A stretch of DNA of 64,000 bases, from NCBI GenBank assembly GCA_963680875.1, contig OY804577.1:103613906-103677905 (forward strand), given 5' to 3'. The position numbers and the translations under genes are program-made. This DNA comes from Bathymodiolus brooksi. Its lineage: Eukaryota; Mollusca; Bivalvia; Mytilida; Modiolidae. A model generated the notes under the pieces. The model saw only the letters and a list, made by a program, of their open reading frames with translations, was not told where the DNA came from and did not search any database. This document shows, one piece after another, positions 1 through 14,500 of this stretch; positions within the stretch are counted from its first letter, which is position 1; each line of letters opens with the position of its first letter.

Positions 1-1305
1 TTCTATGTTAAATGAAGTTTGGCTGTGGCGGCCATCTTGGTCGGATGTCTGAAATGCCCGACACAATTTTGGAAGGGGACCACCCAAGGATCATTTCAGC
101 AAAGTTTGGTTGAAATTGGCTCAGTAGTTTCAGGGGAGAAGATTTTTTTTAAATTTCATCCCCCTTTTTTTCTATTTTTAGCTTGGTGGGAAGTCGGGAT
201 CACCGGACACAATTTTGGAAGGGGGCCATCCAAGGACCATTCCACCAAAGTTTGGTTGCAATTGGCCCAGTGGTTTCTGAGGAGAAGATTTTTATGTAAA
301 TTTCCCATAGGGTCCTATGTTAAGCTAAGTTCAGCTGTAGAGGCCATCTTGGTCGAAAGGCCGAACCGCCGGACATATTTTTGGAAGAGAACCATCCAAT
401 GAGTATTTCATCAACATTTAGTTCTTATTGAGCAAGTGGTTTCAGACAAGAAGATTTTTATGGGAATTTCCCATAGGGTCCTATGTTAAATTAAGTTCGG
501 CTGTGGTGGCCATCTTGGTGGGATGTCTGAAATGCCTGACACAATTTTGGAAGGGGACCACCCAATGATCATTTCAGCAAAGTTTGGTTGAGATTGGCTC
601 AGTAGTTTCAGAGAAGATTTTTTTAAATTTCATCCCCCCTTTTTCTAATTTGCATAATCGGTCAAAATCGGCAAAAGTTCAAAGTTCATAAAAATTCCCG
701 TAATATATGTTAAAAAGCTCATTATTATGCTTATACAGTTCAAATTTGGGCACATTATGGCTTAAAATAGAGCAGTTTTGGCCATTTGAAGAAATTTCTA
801 TTATTAGTAACGGCGGCCATCTTGGATACAGGACGGCGCTAAAGGACACAATTTTGAAAGGGGACCACCTAAAGATCATTCAGACAAAGTTTGGTTGAAA
901 TTGGCCAAGTGGTTTCTAACAAGAAGATTTTTAAATGATTTTTTGCTTATTTATGCCTAATTTGCATAATCGGTCAAAATCGGCAAAAGTTCAAAGTTCA
1001 TAAAAAATCCCTTAATATATGTTAAAAAGCTCATGATTATGCTTATACAGTTCAAATTTGGGCACATTCTGGCTTAAAATAAAGCAGTTTTGGCCATTTG
1101 AAGAAATGTCTATTTTTAGTAATGGCAGCCATCTTGGATGGAGGGCGTGGCTATCGGACATAACTTTTAAAGGGAACCCCATAAGGATGATTCAGGCAAA
1201 GTTTAGTTTAAATTGGCCTAGTGGTTTCAGAGAAGATTTTTGAAAAAGTTTTACAGACGGACGATGGACGCCAAGTGATGGCAATAGCTCACACAGGTGA
1301 GCTAA
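1..1305 (+). repeat. Dispersed tandem-unit element, 3' portion (GTGAGCTAAAAAG family)
   Basis: The stretch consists of degenerate copies of a roughly 170-bp unit. Each unit carries recurring phrases such as catagggtcctatgtta, ggccatcttgg, ggaccac and gtttcagaggagaagattttt. It ends in a GC-rich tail (acggacgatggacgccaagtgatgg) and an inverted-repeat end, gctcacacaggtgagctaaaaag, at about 1288-1310. The same family occurs at 1920-2172, 33547-34532 and 55307-56957. It has no coding capacity; small open frames inside it are chance products of the repeat. Its superfamily is not clear to me. Confidence 0.8.
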
Positions 1306-1306
1306 A

Positions 1307-1870
1307 AAGGGCAATAATTCCAAAACGGGTAATGGGATTTACTTCAAAATTGTAGGTTATGTAGATCTTGACATGCTGCACATTTTTGCAATTTAAACTT
1401 AACATCTATCTCTTATAGTTTTTGAAATATAAGACGAAAAATATTAAAATTAAAAAAAAAAAATGATGAAAAAAGGGCAATAACTCCAACATGGGTAATC
1501 AGCTTTACTTCAAAATTGCAGGGTATGTAGATCTCGACATGCTGCACATTTTCGCAATTTAAACTTAACATCTATCTCTTATAGTTTTTTTTATATAAAG
1601 GACGAAAAGTATTCAAAAATTTAAAATTTGATGAAAAAAGGGAAATAACTCTAAAATGGGTAATGGGATTTACTTCAAAATTGCAGTGTAGGTAGATCTT
1701 GACATGCTGCACATTTTTGCAATTTAAACTTAACCTTTATCTCTTATAGTTTTTGAAATATAAGACGAAAAGTATTAAAATTTTAAATATTTGATGAAAA
1801 AAGGGCAATAACTCCAACATGGGTAATCAGATTTACTTCATAATTGCAGGGTATGTAGATCTTGCTGTGC
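1307..1870. repeat. Four-copy tandem repeat, period about 165 bp
   Basis: Units begin with gggcaataactcca-like words at about 1309, 1475, 1640 and 1803, giving spacings of 166, 165 and 163 bp. Each unit contains gtagatcttgacatgctgcac and a tail like cttatagtttttgaaatataa. The array sits between two 3' ends of the dispersed element of 1-1305. It is noncoding. Confidence 0.85.
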
Positions 1871-1919
1871 TGATCATTTTTACTGAGTGTCAGATTTCTG
1901 ATATTATTAACGGTTTTTG

Positions 1920-2172
1920 AGTTATTACCCAAAAACTTGCAATTTTACCATATGTTCTATTTTTAGTAACAGTGGCCATGTTGGTTGGTGCACGGCATCA
2001 CCGGACACCAGTTTGAAACTAGACACCCTAGTGATGATTCAGACCAAGTTTGGTTTCCATTGGTCTTGTACTTTCAGAGGAGAAGATTTTTGAAAAAGTT
2101 TACGACGTACGACGGACGCCAAGTGATGGCAAAAGCTCACTTGGCCTTTGGCCACGTGAGCTAAAAAGGTGA
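1920..2172 (+). repeat. Second 3' end of the GTGAGCTAAAAAG dispersed element
   Basis: This copy has the gtggccatgttgg and ggagaagatttttgaaaaag words of the family. It ends with the intact terminal hairpin: gctcacttggcc and ggccacgtgagc are inverted around ttt, followed by taaaaagg. It is noncoding. Confidence 0.8.
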
Positions 2173-2880
2173 ATTCGGCATTTATATTGCCAAACCACAC
2201 CTTGTCATATTGACAGTAAAGCATTAAACAGACTACAACACTGCCTATTTCTTTTTATTTCTTTATTGTCTTATTCTGCCTGTTAAAAGCCTTCCAATTG
2301 ATTGAATTACAATATTGAAGTAACATAGATAGAAAAAAATATACTTTCATTTACAATTAACATTACATGTATTTTAAATTTCCCAATAAAGTAAATTCTG
2401 TACCACATTTTTTATTCACACCTATATATTAACGATACAACCTGTATAAAAAAAGAGATCAAACTACCACGAAATAATTGTATGTCAGTTATTTTACCTT
2501 CCACAACAAAAATGGGTTACATTGTGATTTGTGGAAAGGATTTTTATAATATAATATATAAGTTATTTAATTTAATCTTAGAAAAACAGAATTGATTAAA
2601 TAATCAATTTAAGGCGCCATCTATTTTAAAGGATTTAAATCTTGCCAAAAATATATAAAAATAACACTGGAAAATCTATGTCACGGGTATAGTGCCCGCG
2701 GGAAATCGTTTGAAATTGGTATAGTTCCCGTCACTAGGTATAGTAGCCCGTTGTCAAGTGTACTCTTCAAAAATAATTAACACTAATCATCCAATCAAAA
2801 TAAAGCATTTTCATATACATGTATGTACTATAATATAATATTTGTGTCTTGAATGCATGATACGGCCGTCTCCCATCAGC
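2173..2880. other. Noncoding AT-rich stretch
   Basis: I see no convincing exon here. The only notable piece is at about 2694-2752, where a ggtatagt word recurs three times, each followed closely by a cccg word. Confidence 0.5.
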
Positions 2881-3480
2881 TGTTAAATTTGAAAAAGTGC
2901 CCATTTTAACAAATCAAGTTTCATACCTCTGTAACAATAAATGCAAAAATCCCCAAACTCGAAAGACAGCTTATTTTGATCAATCTTAACAAATACAATG
3001 CATAAAAATTTCATGAGACATAATAGTTTTAGTATTTTTTATGAACAAAGTCCCATTATGCTGGAACTCTTCAAATCATAAGATAAACTTTTTTCATCAA
3101 TCATAAGGCTGTGCTAAAATTTTGTGAAATTTGGTCAAAGCAAACTGCAGTTATTGTCAGATATGTGAAAAATTTCCTATGTTTTTAACAAAATAAAGTC
3201 CCATATCTCTACAACGGCAAAAGTGAAAATCGTCAAATTGGAAAGGTAATATACTTTATCAATCCTTAGTTCTGTGTAAAAAAGGTTGTTAAATTTGGCA
3301 AACTCAGAGTTAAGTTATCATCAGAGATGTGAAGAAATGTCTATTTTTTATGAACAAAGTCCCATAACTCTGCAACAGCAAAAGTAAAAATGGTCAAAAT
3401 CGAAAGATATCATACTTTCATCAATGTGCAAGAAGTTCATGAAATATGTTCAAAACAAACATGCTTTACCGTAGGCTGTG
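2880..3480. repeat. Degenerate tandem repeat, about 160 bp
   Basis: Phrases like acaaagtcccataactctgcaa and gaaagatatcatactttcatcaat recur at roughly 160-bp spacing with heavy divergence. This is an old, noncoding dispersed array just downstream of the TIR gene's end. Confidence 0.65.
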
Positions 3481-3611
3481 CTGCCAGATACTATATATCC
3501 TGTCTTTGATTGTCATATAAAAATTAACAAGTTTTTAAACAAATGTAATGTTTAATATGAAAATAGATTATATGTGTACACAAGTAAGTCATGAACTATG
3601 TAATTCTACAT

Positions 3612-3617
3612 TTTATT
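3612..3617 (-). promoter_or_regulatory. Polyadenylation signal AATAAA of the TIR gene
   Basis: The plus strand reads tttatt, i.e. AATAAA on the minus strand, about 82 nt downstream of the inferred TAA stop at 3699-3701. The spacing suits a short 3' UTR and supports calling the neighbouring exon terminal. Confidence 0.5.
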
Positions 3618-3698
3618 ATATATAGCTTTGAATTTTAGGGCTTTGAATAACTGTTTGTTTTAGAGCTTTCTACATATTCAAAGCCAATACACAATGTA

Positions 3699-3814
3699 TT
3701 ACATAATACTTTGATATGATTTTACAATGATATTTGCTACATATCTAGCAGCTTTATTTCTCGTTTCTTTATCTGTAACGAGACTAGTCATCCAGTTGAA
3801 TAATGATGGATTAT
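3699..3814 (-). CDS. TIR-domain gene, terminal coding exon
   Basis: On the minus strand a T-rich acceptor (ttttttttacag) ends just before 3814. From there an open frame runs to TAA at 3699-3701. The preceding exon ends with one unpaired nucleotide (G), and this exon opens with the matching two (AT), making GAT (Asp). The 116 nt give a C-terminal tail of about 38 residues (about 464-501 of the model) with the words NPSLFNWMTSL and AARYVANIIVKSYQ. This is amphipathic, probably helical, and not a domain I recognise. The AATAAA at 3612-3617 follows. The exon was called from splice signals and phase; RNA data would settle it. Confidence 0.6.
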
Positions 3815-3837
3815 CTGTAAAAAAAAACACACAAATA

Positions 3838-4100
3838 CAGGTGAGTGAGTAATTGTTGTTTACCATCACATGAGCAATGTTTCAGCTACAAATGTATATC
3901 ATGGCGAGATCGAGTTATATTCAATGAAATGATGATGATGATGTCCGCTTTGTATTAGCTAGACCAACATGCTTAAGTGGATCTTGATAGTGCTAGCTCA
4001 CTGACACAACAGTCCGCATGTAGACATGTCACTCCCCTCAGACACAATATTATGATTCCAAGACAACTAGTCTGCTCGAACTCCTTATTGCTGCGTGTTT
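3838..4100 (-). repeat. SINE-like dispersed repeat, in the last intron
   Basis: The sequence shares words with the repeat at 5285-5518: a tgatgatgatg stretch, tagaccaacatgc, a gctagctcactgacacaac stretch, and a tail near ctcgaactccttattgctg. The two copies are clearly one family in the same orientation. It lies in the intron between the last two exons of the TIR gene. Confidence 0.65.
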
Positions 4101-4933
4101 AGCAGTGAAGAGGGAAATACATGTACCAATGTTATTTACTAAAGTCATGCTTCATGTTTTTTTTGTATTCAGTGAGAAGGCGAGAGGTAATTGTTCATTT
4201 TTGTTGATATTGATGGAATTTGTTGACCATCACTTTCATACTTTCTTTTCATATTTATATTATTATTATTGTAGTAAAATAACAGTATATAAATATAATA
4301 GTTTTAACATTGATATAAATGTAATCATGTACATGAAAATGACTAAAATGTGCTCACAGATATTCATTTATGTTGCCCTCTGAATTCATAAATTGACACA
4401 TAAGTGCCCTCTGATTGCACAAATACCGAGCCTTACTGAATTTCTGGGCAAAACACTTCTGTATACAAGTCGATGACAAATGCCACGTGAAATCTCTTAA
4501 ATTATGGTGGGTACTGTGTTTTGAAAAAATAAATGACTTGTATATTTAATTATTATCCTATTTTCTTTATCCCATTTTATAATACAGTAAAACTTGTTCT
4601 GTCTAAACTGAACCTGCTTGAGACTAACATGTGCTTTGAATAGACAGATGTTCAATTTATACAGGTTAAGTAACAAAGATTTCCTTATTGTTAATTACTT
4701 AAAGTTGGGTTTATAAAGGATTTCGATTGATTCAGTTTCTCTGTACCACTAATCATATTATCCTATTGCAAAATATATTTTGTTGCTACATTTGTATTTG
4801 TTTTAGGAATCTCAAAATACATAAAATATAATAAAGAGTTAAAAGTTTTATCTTATTGTAGCTCTGTAATAATATTTATACATGTTGACCAGTATTTTTG
4901 TATATGGGACACTTTTCCCAAAATGGTTCTCAC
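4101..4933. other. Intron sequence, nothing further recognised
   Basis: AT-rich intron of the TIR gene. A 92-codon open frame at 4105-4383 on the plus strand is low-complexity and rich in Tyr, Ile and Phe, and shows no family resemblance, so I do not call a gene. Confidence 0.5.
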
Positions 4934-5225
4934 CTGGATCAGTGCTTGTTGGTGTTTGTACTGGTAACCTGTATCCAGCAGTAGTTGGACTAGAAGTTTG
5001 ATCATTACATCTGTTAGCCCCAATAGATTCTGGACTAATGTTGACAGAAATATCTGACCTTTGAAGAGAGTCTAAGTCTAATCCTAATCCACTGTCTTGG
5101 TCAATATCATCCGATTTTAAACGTTCAAACTGACTACCCTGAACATTTAACTGTTCAAATACCTCACCAGAAAATGGTGAAGTATGACCTGATTTTATCA
5201 TACTTTGTTCCAACTTTAAAGGCAT
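4934..5225 (-). CDS. TIR-domain gene, fifth coding exon
   Basis: The minus-strand acceptor is ttctattcag before 5225 and the donor is gatccag/gtgag after 4934. The 292-nt exon starts at phase 0 (the ATG at 5225 is an internal Met here) and ends with one nucleotide over, matching the terminal exon. It encodes about 97 residues (about 367-463 of the model). They are acidic and Ser/Asp/Gln-rich, with the words SDDIDQDSGLGLDLDS and QTSSPTTAGYRLPVQTPT; this looks disordered, with no recognisable domain. Reading past the donor gives only a short lysine- and tyrosine-rich tail, which supports the splice site. The 22.3-kb intron upstream contains the 77-bp satellite. Confidence 0.7.
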
Positions 5226-5284
5226 CTGAATAGAATATACAATGTATCAGACAAAATAATAAAATGTGATAACTTCATTAAGTT

Positions 5285-5518
5285 TGTGAGTGAATGATTG
5301 TTGGTGAGTGAAAGAGCGAGTGATTGTTGCTTAACGCCAAATCAGTATGACGAGAAAGAGTTACATTCAATGAATTGATGATGATGCCTGCTTTGCACTA
5401 GACCAACATGCAAAGTTATTTTTATATTTTGCTAGGTCACTGAAACAACACTCTGCAGGTAGATGTATCTCTGTGACACATTATCCTGATTCCTAACCTG
5501 TATTTGCTCTTACTCCTT
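5285..5518 (-). repeat. SINE body abutting the satellite array
   Basis: This is the same family as 3838-4100. It starts with a gcttaacgcc word and continues with gatgatgatgcctgctttgc, tagaccaacatgc and gctcttactcc. Where a tRNA-like head would be expected (right end, minus-strand sense) the sequence passes without a break into the first 77-bp unit. The array therefore appears to start from the head of this element. Confidence 0.65.
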
Positions 5519-8500
5519 TGGTTTTGACTTGACATGAGATAAAACCAATGATCTACTACACTTGAGGTGAGTACACTAATTATTACACCACATATGTAGT
5601 TTGACTTGACATGAGATAAAACCCATGATCTACTACACTTGAGGTGAGTACACTAATTATTACACCACCTATGTAGTTTGACTTGACATGAGATAAAACC
5701 CATGATCTACTACACTTGAGGTGAGTACACTAATTATTACACCACCTATGTAGTTTGACTTGACATGAGATAAAACCCATGATCTACTACACTTGAGGCG
5801 AGTACACTAATTATTACACCACCTATGTAGTTTGACTTGACATGAGATCAAACCCATGATCTACTACACTTTAGGTGAGTATGCTAATTATTACACCACC
5901 TATGTAGTTTGACTTGACATGAGATAAAACCCATGATCTACTACACTTGAGGTGAGTACACTAATTATTACACCACCTATGTAGTTTGACTTGACATGAG
6001 ATAAAACCCATGATCTACTACACTTGAGGTGAGTACACTAATTATTACACCACCTATGTAGTTTGACTTGACATGAGATAAAACCCACGATCTACTACAC
6101 TTGAGGTGAGTACACTAATTATTACACCACCTATGTAGTTTGACTTGACATGAGATAAAACCCATGATCTACTACACTTGAGGTGAGTAATTTTTACACC
6201 ACCTATGTAGTTTGACTTGACATGAGATAAAACCCATGATCTACTACACTTGAGGTGAGTACACTAATTATTACACCACCTATGTAGTTTGACTTGACAT
6301 GAGATAAAACCCATGATCTACTACACTTGAGGTGAGTACACTAATTATTACACCACCTATGTAGTTTGACTTGACATGAGATAAAACCCATGATCTACTA
6401 CACTTGAGGTGAGTACACTAATTATTACACCAGCTATGTAGTTTGACTTGACATGAGATAAAACCCATGATCTACTACACTTGAGGTGAGTACACTAATT
6501 ATTACACCACCAATGTAGTTTGACTTGACATGAGATAAAACCCATGATCTACTATACTTGAAATGAGTACACTAATTATTACACCACCTATGTAGTTTGA
6601 CTTGACATGAGATAAAACCCATGATCTACTACACTTGAGGTGAGTACACTAATTATTACACCACCTATGTAGTTTGACTTGACATGAGATAAAACCCATG
6701 ATCTACTACACTTGAGGTGAGTACACTAATTTTTACACCACCTATGTAGTTTGACTTGACATGAGATAAAACCCATGATCTACTACACTTGAGGTGAGTA
6801 CACTAATTATTACACCACCTATGTAGTTTGACTTGACATGAGATAAAATACATGATCTACTACACTTGAGGTGAGTACGCTAATTATTACACCACCTATG
6901 TAGTTTGACTCGACATGAGATAAAACCCATGATCTACTACACTTGAGGTGAGTACACTAATTATTACACCACCTATGTAGTTTGACTTGACATGAGATAA
7001 AACCCATGATCTACTACACTTGAGGTGAGTACACTAATTATTACACCACCTATGTAGTTTGACTTGACATGAGATAAAACCCATGATCTACTACACTTGA
7101 GGTGAGTACACTAATTATTACACCACCTATGTAGTTTGACTTGACATGAGATAAAACCCATGATCTACTACACTTGAGGTGAGTACACTAATTATTACAC
7201 CACCTATGTAGTTTGACTTGACATGAGATAAAACCCATGATCTACTACACTTGAGGTGAGTACACTAATTATTACACCACCTATGTAGTTTGACTTGACA
7301 TGAGATAAAACCCATGATCTACTACACTTGAGGTGAGTACACTAATTATTACACCACCTATGTAGTTTGACTTGACATGAGATAAAACCCATGATCTACT
7401 ACACTTGAGGCGAGTACACTAATTATTACACCACCTATGTAGTTTGACTTGACATGAGATAAAACCCATGATCTACTACACTTGAGGTGAGTATGCTAAT
7501 TATTACATCACCTATGTAGTTTGACTTGACATGAGATAAAACCCATGATCTACTACACTTGAGGTGAGTACACTAATTATTACACCACCTATGTAGTTTG
7601 ACTTGACATGAGATAAAACCCATGATCTACTACACTTGAGGTGAGTACACTAATTTTTACACCACCTATGTAGTTTGACTTGACATGAGATAAAACCCAT
7701 GATCTACTACACTTGAGGTGAGTACACTAATTATTACACCACCTATGTAGTTTGACTTGACATGAGATAAAACCCATGATCTACTACACTTGAGGTGAGT
7801 ACACTAATTATTACACCACCTATGTAGTTTGACTTGACATGAGATAAAACCCATGATCTACTACACTTGAGGTGAGTACACTAATTATTACACCAGCTAT
7901 GTAGTTTGACTTGACATGAGATAAAACCCATGATCTACTACACTTGAGGTGAGTACACTAATTATTACACCACCTATGTTGTTTGACTTGACATGAGATA
8001 AAACCCATGATCTACTATACTTGAGATGAGTACACTAATTATTACACCACCTATGTAGTTTGACTTGACATGAGATAAAACCCATGATCTACTATACTTG
8101 AGGTGAGTATGTTAATTATTACACCACCTATGTAGTTTGACTTGACATGAGACAAAACCCATGATCTACTACACTTGAGGTGAGTACACTAATTATTACA
8201 CCAGCTATGTAGTTTGACTTGACATGAGATAAAACCCATGATCTACTACACTTGAGGTGAGTACACTAATTGTTACACCACCTATGTAGTTTGACTTGAC
8301 ATGAGATAAAACCCATGATCTACTACACTTGAGGTGAGTACACTAATTTTTACACCACCTATGTAGTTTGACTTGACATGAGATAAAACCCATGATCTAC
8401 TACACTTGAGGTGAGTACACTAATTATTACACCACCTATGTAGTTTGACTTGACATGAGATAAAATACATGATCTACTACACTTGAGGTGAGTACGCTAA

Positions 8501-11500
8501 TTATTACACCACCTATGTAGTTTGACTCGACATGAGATAAAACCCATGATCTACTACACTTGAGGTGAGTACACTAATTATTACACCACCTATGTAGTTT
8601 GACTTGACATGAGATAAAACCCATGATCTACTACACTTGAGGTGAGTACACTAATTATTACACCACCTATGTAGTTTGACTTGACATGAGATAAAACCCA
8701 TGATCTACTACACTTAAGGTGAGTACACTAATTATTACACCACCTATGTAGTTTGACTTGACATGAGATAAAACCCATGATCTACTACACTTGAGGTGAG
8801 TACACTAATTATTACACCACCTATGTAGTTTGACTTGACATGAGATAAAACCCATGATCTACTACACTTGAGGTGAGTATGCTAATTATTACACCACCTA
8901 TGTAGTTTGACTTGACATGAGATAAAACCCATGATCTACTACACTTGAGGTGAGTACACTAATTAGTACACCACCTATGTAGTTTGACTTGACATGAGAT
9001 AAAATACATGATCTACTACACTTGAGGTGAGTACGCTAATTATTACACCACCTATGTAGTTTGACTCGACATGAGATAAAACCCATGATCTACTACACTT
9101 GAGGTGAGTGCACTAATTATTACACCACCTATGTAGTTTGACTTGACATGAGATAAAATACATGATCTACTACACTTGAGGTGAGTATGCTAATTATTAC
9201 ACCACCTATGTAGTTTGACTTGACATGAGATAAAACCTATGATCTACTACACTTGAGGTGAGTACACTAATTATTACACCACCTATGTAGTTTGACTTGA
9301 CATGAGATAAAACCCATGATCTACTACACTTGAGGTGAGTACACTAATTATTACACCACCTATGTAGTTTGACTTGACATGAGATAAAACCCATGATCTA
9401 CTACACTTGAGGTGAGTACACTAATTATTACACCACCTATGTAGTTTGAATTGACATGAGATAAAACCCTTGATCTACTACACTTGAGGTGAGTACACTA
9501 ATTATTACACCACCTATGTAGTTTGACTTGACATGAGATAAAACCCATGATCTACTACACTTGAGGTGAGTACACTAATTATTACACCACCTATGTAGTT
9601 TGACTTGACATTAGATAAAATACATGATCTACTACACTTGAGGTGAGTACACTAATTATTACACCACCTATGTAGTTTGACTTGACATGAGATAAAACCC
9701 ATGATCTACTACACTTGAGGTGAGTACACTAATTATTACACCACCTATGTAGTTTGACTTGACATGAGATAAAACCCATGATCTACTACACTTGAGGTGA
9801 GTACACTAATTTTTACACCACCTATGTAGTTTGACTTGACATGAGATAAAACCCATGATCTACTACACTTGAGGTGAGTACACTAATTATTACACCACCT
9901 ATGTAGTTTGACTTGACATGAGATAAAACCCATGATCTACTACACTTGAGGTGAGTACACTAATTATTACACCACCTATGTAGTTTGACTTGACATGAGA
10001 TAAAACCCATGATCTACTACACTTGAGGTGAGTACACTAATTATTACACCAGCTATGTAGTTTGACTTGACATGAGATAAAACCCATGATCTACTACACT
10101 TGAGGTGAGTACACTAATTATTACACCACCTATGTTGTTTGACTTGACATGAGATAAAACCCATGATCTACTATACTTGAGATGAGTACACTAATTATTA
10201 CACCACCTATGTAGTTTGACTTGACATGAGATAAAACCCATGATCTACTATACTTGAGGTGAGTATGTTAATTATTACACCACCTATGTAGTTTGACTTG
10301 ACATGAGACAAAACCCATGATCTACTACACTTGAGGTGAGTACACTAATTATTACACCAGCTATGTAGTTTGACTTGACATGAGATAAAACCCATGATCT
10401 ACTACACTTGAGGTGAGTACACTAATTGTTACACCACCTATGTAGTTTGACTTGACATGAGATAAAACCCATGATCTACTACACTTGAGGTGAGTACACT
10501 AATTATTACACCAGCTATGTAGTTTGACTTGACATGAGATAAAACCCATGATCTACTACACTTGAGGTGAGTACACTAATTATTACACCACCTATGTAGT
10601 TTGACTTGACATGAGATAAAACCCATGATCTACTATACTTGAAATGAGTACACTAATTATTACACCACCTATGTAGTTTGACTTGACATGAGATAAAACC
10701 CATGATCTACTACACTTGAGGTGAGTACACTAATTATTACACCACCTATGTAGTTTGACTTGACATGAGATAAAACCCATGATCTACTACACTTGAGGTG
10801 AGTACACTAATTTTTACACCACCTATGTAGTTTGACTTGACATGAGATAAAACCCATGATCTACTACACTTGAGGTGAGTACACTAATTATTACACCACC
10901 TATGTAGTTTGACTTGACATGAGATAAAATACATGATCTACTACACTTGAGGTGAGTACGCTAATTATTACACCACCTATGTAGTTTGACTCGACATGAG
11001 ATAAAACCCATGATCTACTACACTTGAGGTGAGTACACTAATTATTACACCACCTATGTAGTTTGACTTGACATGAGATAAAACCCATGATCTACTACAC
11101 TTGAGGTGAGTACACTAATTATTACACCACCTATGTAGTTTGACTTGACATGAGATAAAACCCATGATCTACTACACTTGAGGTGAGTACACTAATTATT
11201 ACACCACCTATGTAGTTTGACTTGACATGAGATAAAACCCATGATCTACTACACTTGAGGTGAGTACACTAATTATTACACCACCTATGTAGTTTGACTT
11301 GACATGAGATAAAACCCATGATCTACTACACTTGAGGTGAGTACACTAATTATTACACCACCTATGTAGTTTGACTTGACATGAGATAAAACCCATGATC
11401 TACTACACTTGAGGTGAGTACACTAATTATTACACCACCTATGTAGTTTGACTTGACATGAGATAAAACCCATGATCTACTACACTTGAGGCGAGTACAC

Positions 11501-14500
11501 TAATTATTACACCACCTATGTAGTTTGACTTGACATGAGATAAAACCCATGATCTACTACACTTGAGGTGAGTATGCTAATTATTACACCACCTATGTAG
11601 TTTGACTTGACATGAGATAAAACCCATGATCTACTACACTTGAGGTGAGTACACTAATTATTACACCACCTATGTAGTTTGACTTGACATGAGATAAAAC
11701 CCATGATCTACTACACTTGAGGTGAGTACACTAATTTTTACACCACCTATGTAGTTTGACTTGACATGAGATAAAACCCATGATCTACTACACTTGAGGT
11801 GAGTACACTAATTATTACACCACCTATGTAGTTTGACTTGACATGAGATAAAACCCATGATCTACTACACTTGAGGTGAGTACACTAATTATTACACCAC
11901 CTATGTAGTTTGACTTGACATGAGATAAAACCCATGATCTACTACACTTGAGGTGAGTACACTAATTATTACACCAGCTATGTAGTTTGACTTGACATGA
12001 GATAAAACCCATGATCTACTACACTTGAGGTGAGTACACTAATTATTACACCACCTATGTTGTTTGACTTGACATGAGATAAAACCCATGATCTACTATA
12101 CTTGAGATGAGTACACTAATTATTACACCACCTATGTAGTTTGACTTGACATGAGATAAAACCCATGATCTACTATACTTGAGGTGAGTATGTTAATTAT
12201 TACACCACCTATGTAGTTTGACTTGACATGAGACAAAACCCATGATCTACTACACTTGAGGTGAGTACACTAATTATTACACCAGCTATGTAGTTTGACT
12301 TGACATGAGATAAAACCCATGATCTACTACACTTGAGGTGAGTACACTAATTGTTACACCACCTATGTAGTTTGACTTGACATGAGATAAAACCCATGAT
12401 CTACTACACTTGAGGTGAGTACACTAATTTTTACACCACCTATGTAGTTTGACTTGACATGAGATAAAACCCATGATCTACTACACTTGAGGTGAGTACA
12501 CTAATTATTACACCACCTATGTAGTTTGACTTGACATGAGATAAAATACATGATCTACTACACTTGAGGTGAGTACGCTAATTATTACACCACCTATGTA
12601 GTTTGACTCGACATGAGATAAAACCCATGATCTACTACACTTGAGGTGAGTACACTAATTATTACACCACCTATGTAGTTTGACTTGACATGAGATAAAA
12701 CCCATGATCTACTACACTTGAGGTGAGTACACTAATTATTACACCACCTATGTAGTTTGACTTGACATGAGATAAAACCCATGATCTACTACACTTAAGG
12801 TGAGTACACTAATTATTACACCACCTATGTAGTTTGACTTGACATGAGATAAAACCCATGATCTACTACACTTGAGGTGAGTACACTAATTATTACACCA
12901 CCTATGTAGTTTGACTTGACATGAGATAAAACCCATGATCTACTACACTTGAGGTGAGTATGCTAATTATTACACCACCTATGTAGTTTGACTTGACATG
13001 AGATAAAACCCATGATCTACTACACTTGAGGTGAGTACACTAATTAGTACACCACCTATGTAGTTTGACTTGACATGAGATAAAATACATGATCTACTAC
13101 ACTTGAGGTGAGTACGCTAATTATTACACCACCTATGTAGTTTGACTCGACATGAGATAAAACCCATGATCTACTACACTTGAGGTGAGTGCACTAATTA
13201 TTACACCACCTATGTAGTTTGACTTGACATGAGATAAAATACATGATCTACTACACTTGAGGTGAGTATGCTAATTATTACACCACCTATGTAGTTTGAC
13301 TTGACATGAGATAAAACCTATGATCTACTACACTTGAGGTGAGTACACTAATTATTACACCACCTATGTAGTTTGACTTGACATGAGATAAAACCCATGA
13401 TCTACTACACTTGAGGTGAGTACACTAATTATTACACCACCTATGTAGTTTGACTTGACATGAGATAAAACCCATGATCTACTACACTTGAGGTGAGTAC
13501 ACTAATTATTACACCACCTATGTAGTTTGAATTGACATGAGATAAAACCCTTGATCTACTACACTTGAGGTGAGTACACTAATTATTACACCACCTATGT
13601 AGTTTGACTTGACATGAGATAAAACCCATGATCTACTACACTTGAGGTGAGTACACTAATTATTACACCACCTATGTAGTTTGACTTGACATTAGATAAA
13701 ATACATGATCTACTACACTTGAGGTGAGTACACTAATTATTACACCACCTATGTAGTTTGACTTGACATGAGATAAAACCCATGATCTACTACACTTGAG
13801 GTGAGTACACTAATTATTACACCACCTATGTAGTTTGACTTGACATGAGATAAAACCCATGATCTATTACACTTGAAGTGAGTATGTTAATTATTACACC
13901 ACCTATGTAGTTTGACTTGACATGAGATAAAACCCATGATCTACTACACTTGAGGTGAGTACACTAATTATTACACCACCTATGTAGTTTGACTCGACAT
14001 GAGATAAAACCCATGATCTACTACACTTGAGGTGAGTACACTAATTATTACACCACCTATGTAGTTTGACTTGACATGAGATAAAACCCATGATCTACTA
14101 CACTTGAGGTGAGTACACTAATTATTACACCACCTATGTAGTTTGACTTGACATGAGATAAAACCCATGATCTACTACACTTGAGGTGAGTACACTAATT
14201 ATTACACCACCTATGTAGTTTGACTTGACATGAGATAAAACCCATGATCTACTACACTTGAGGTGAGTACACTAATTATTACACCACCTATGTAGTTTGA
14301 CTTGACATTAGATAAAACCCATGATCTACTACACTTGAGGTGAGTACACTAATTATTACACCACCTATGTAGTTTGACTTGACATGAGATAAAACCCATG
14401 ATCTACTACACTTGAGGTGAGTATGTTAATTATTACAACACCTATGTAGTTTGACTTGACATGAGATAAAACCCATGATCTACTACACTTGAGGTGAGTA

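Noticed and set aside
4105..4383. 92-codon open frame on the plus strand
   Set aside because: Low-complexity Tyr/Ile/Phe-rich product in intron DNA, no splice or family support.
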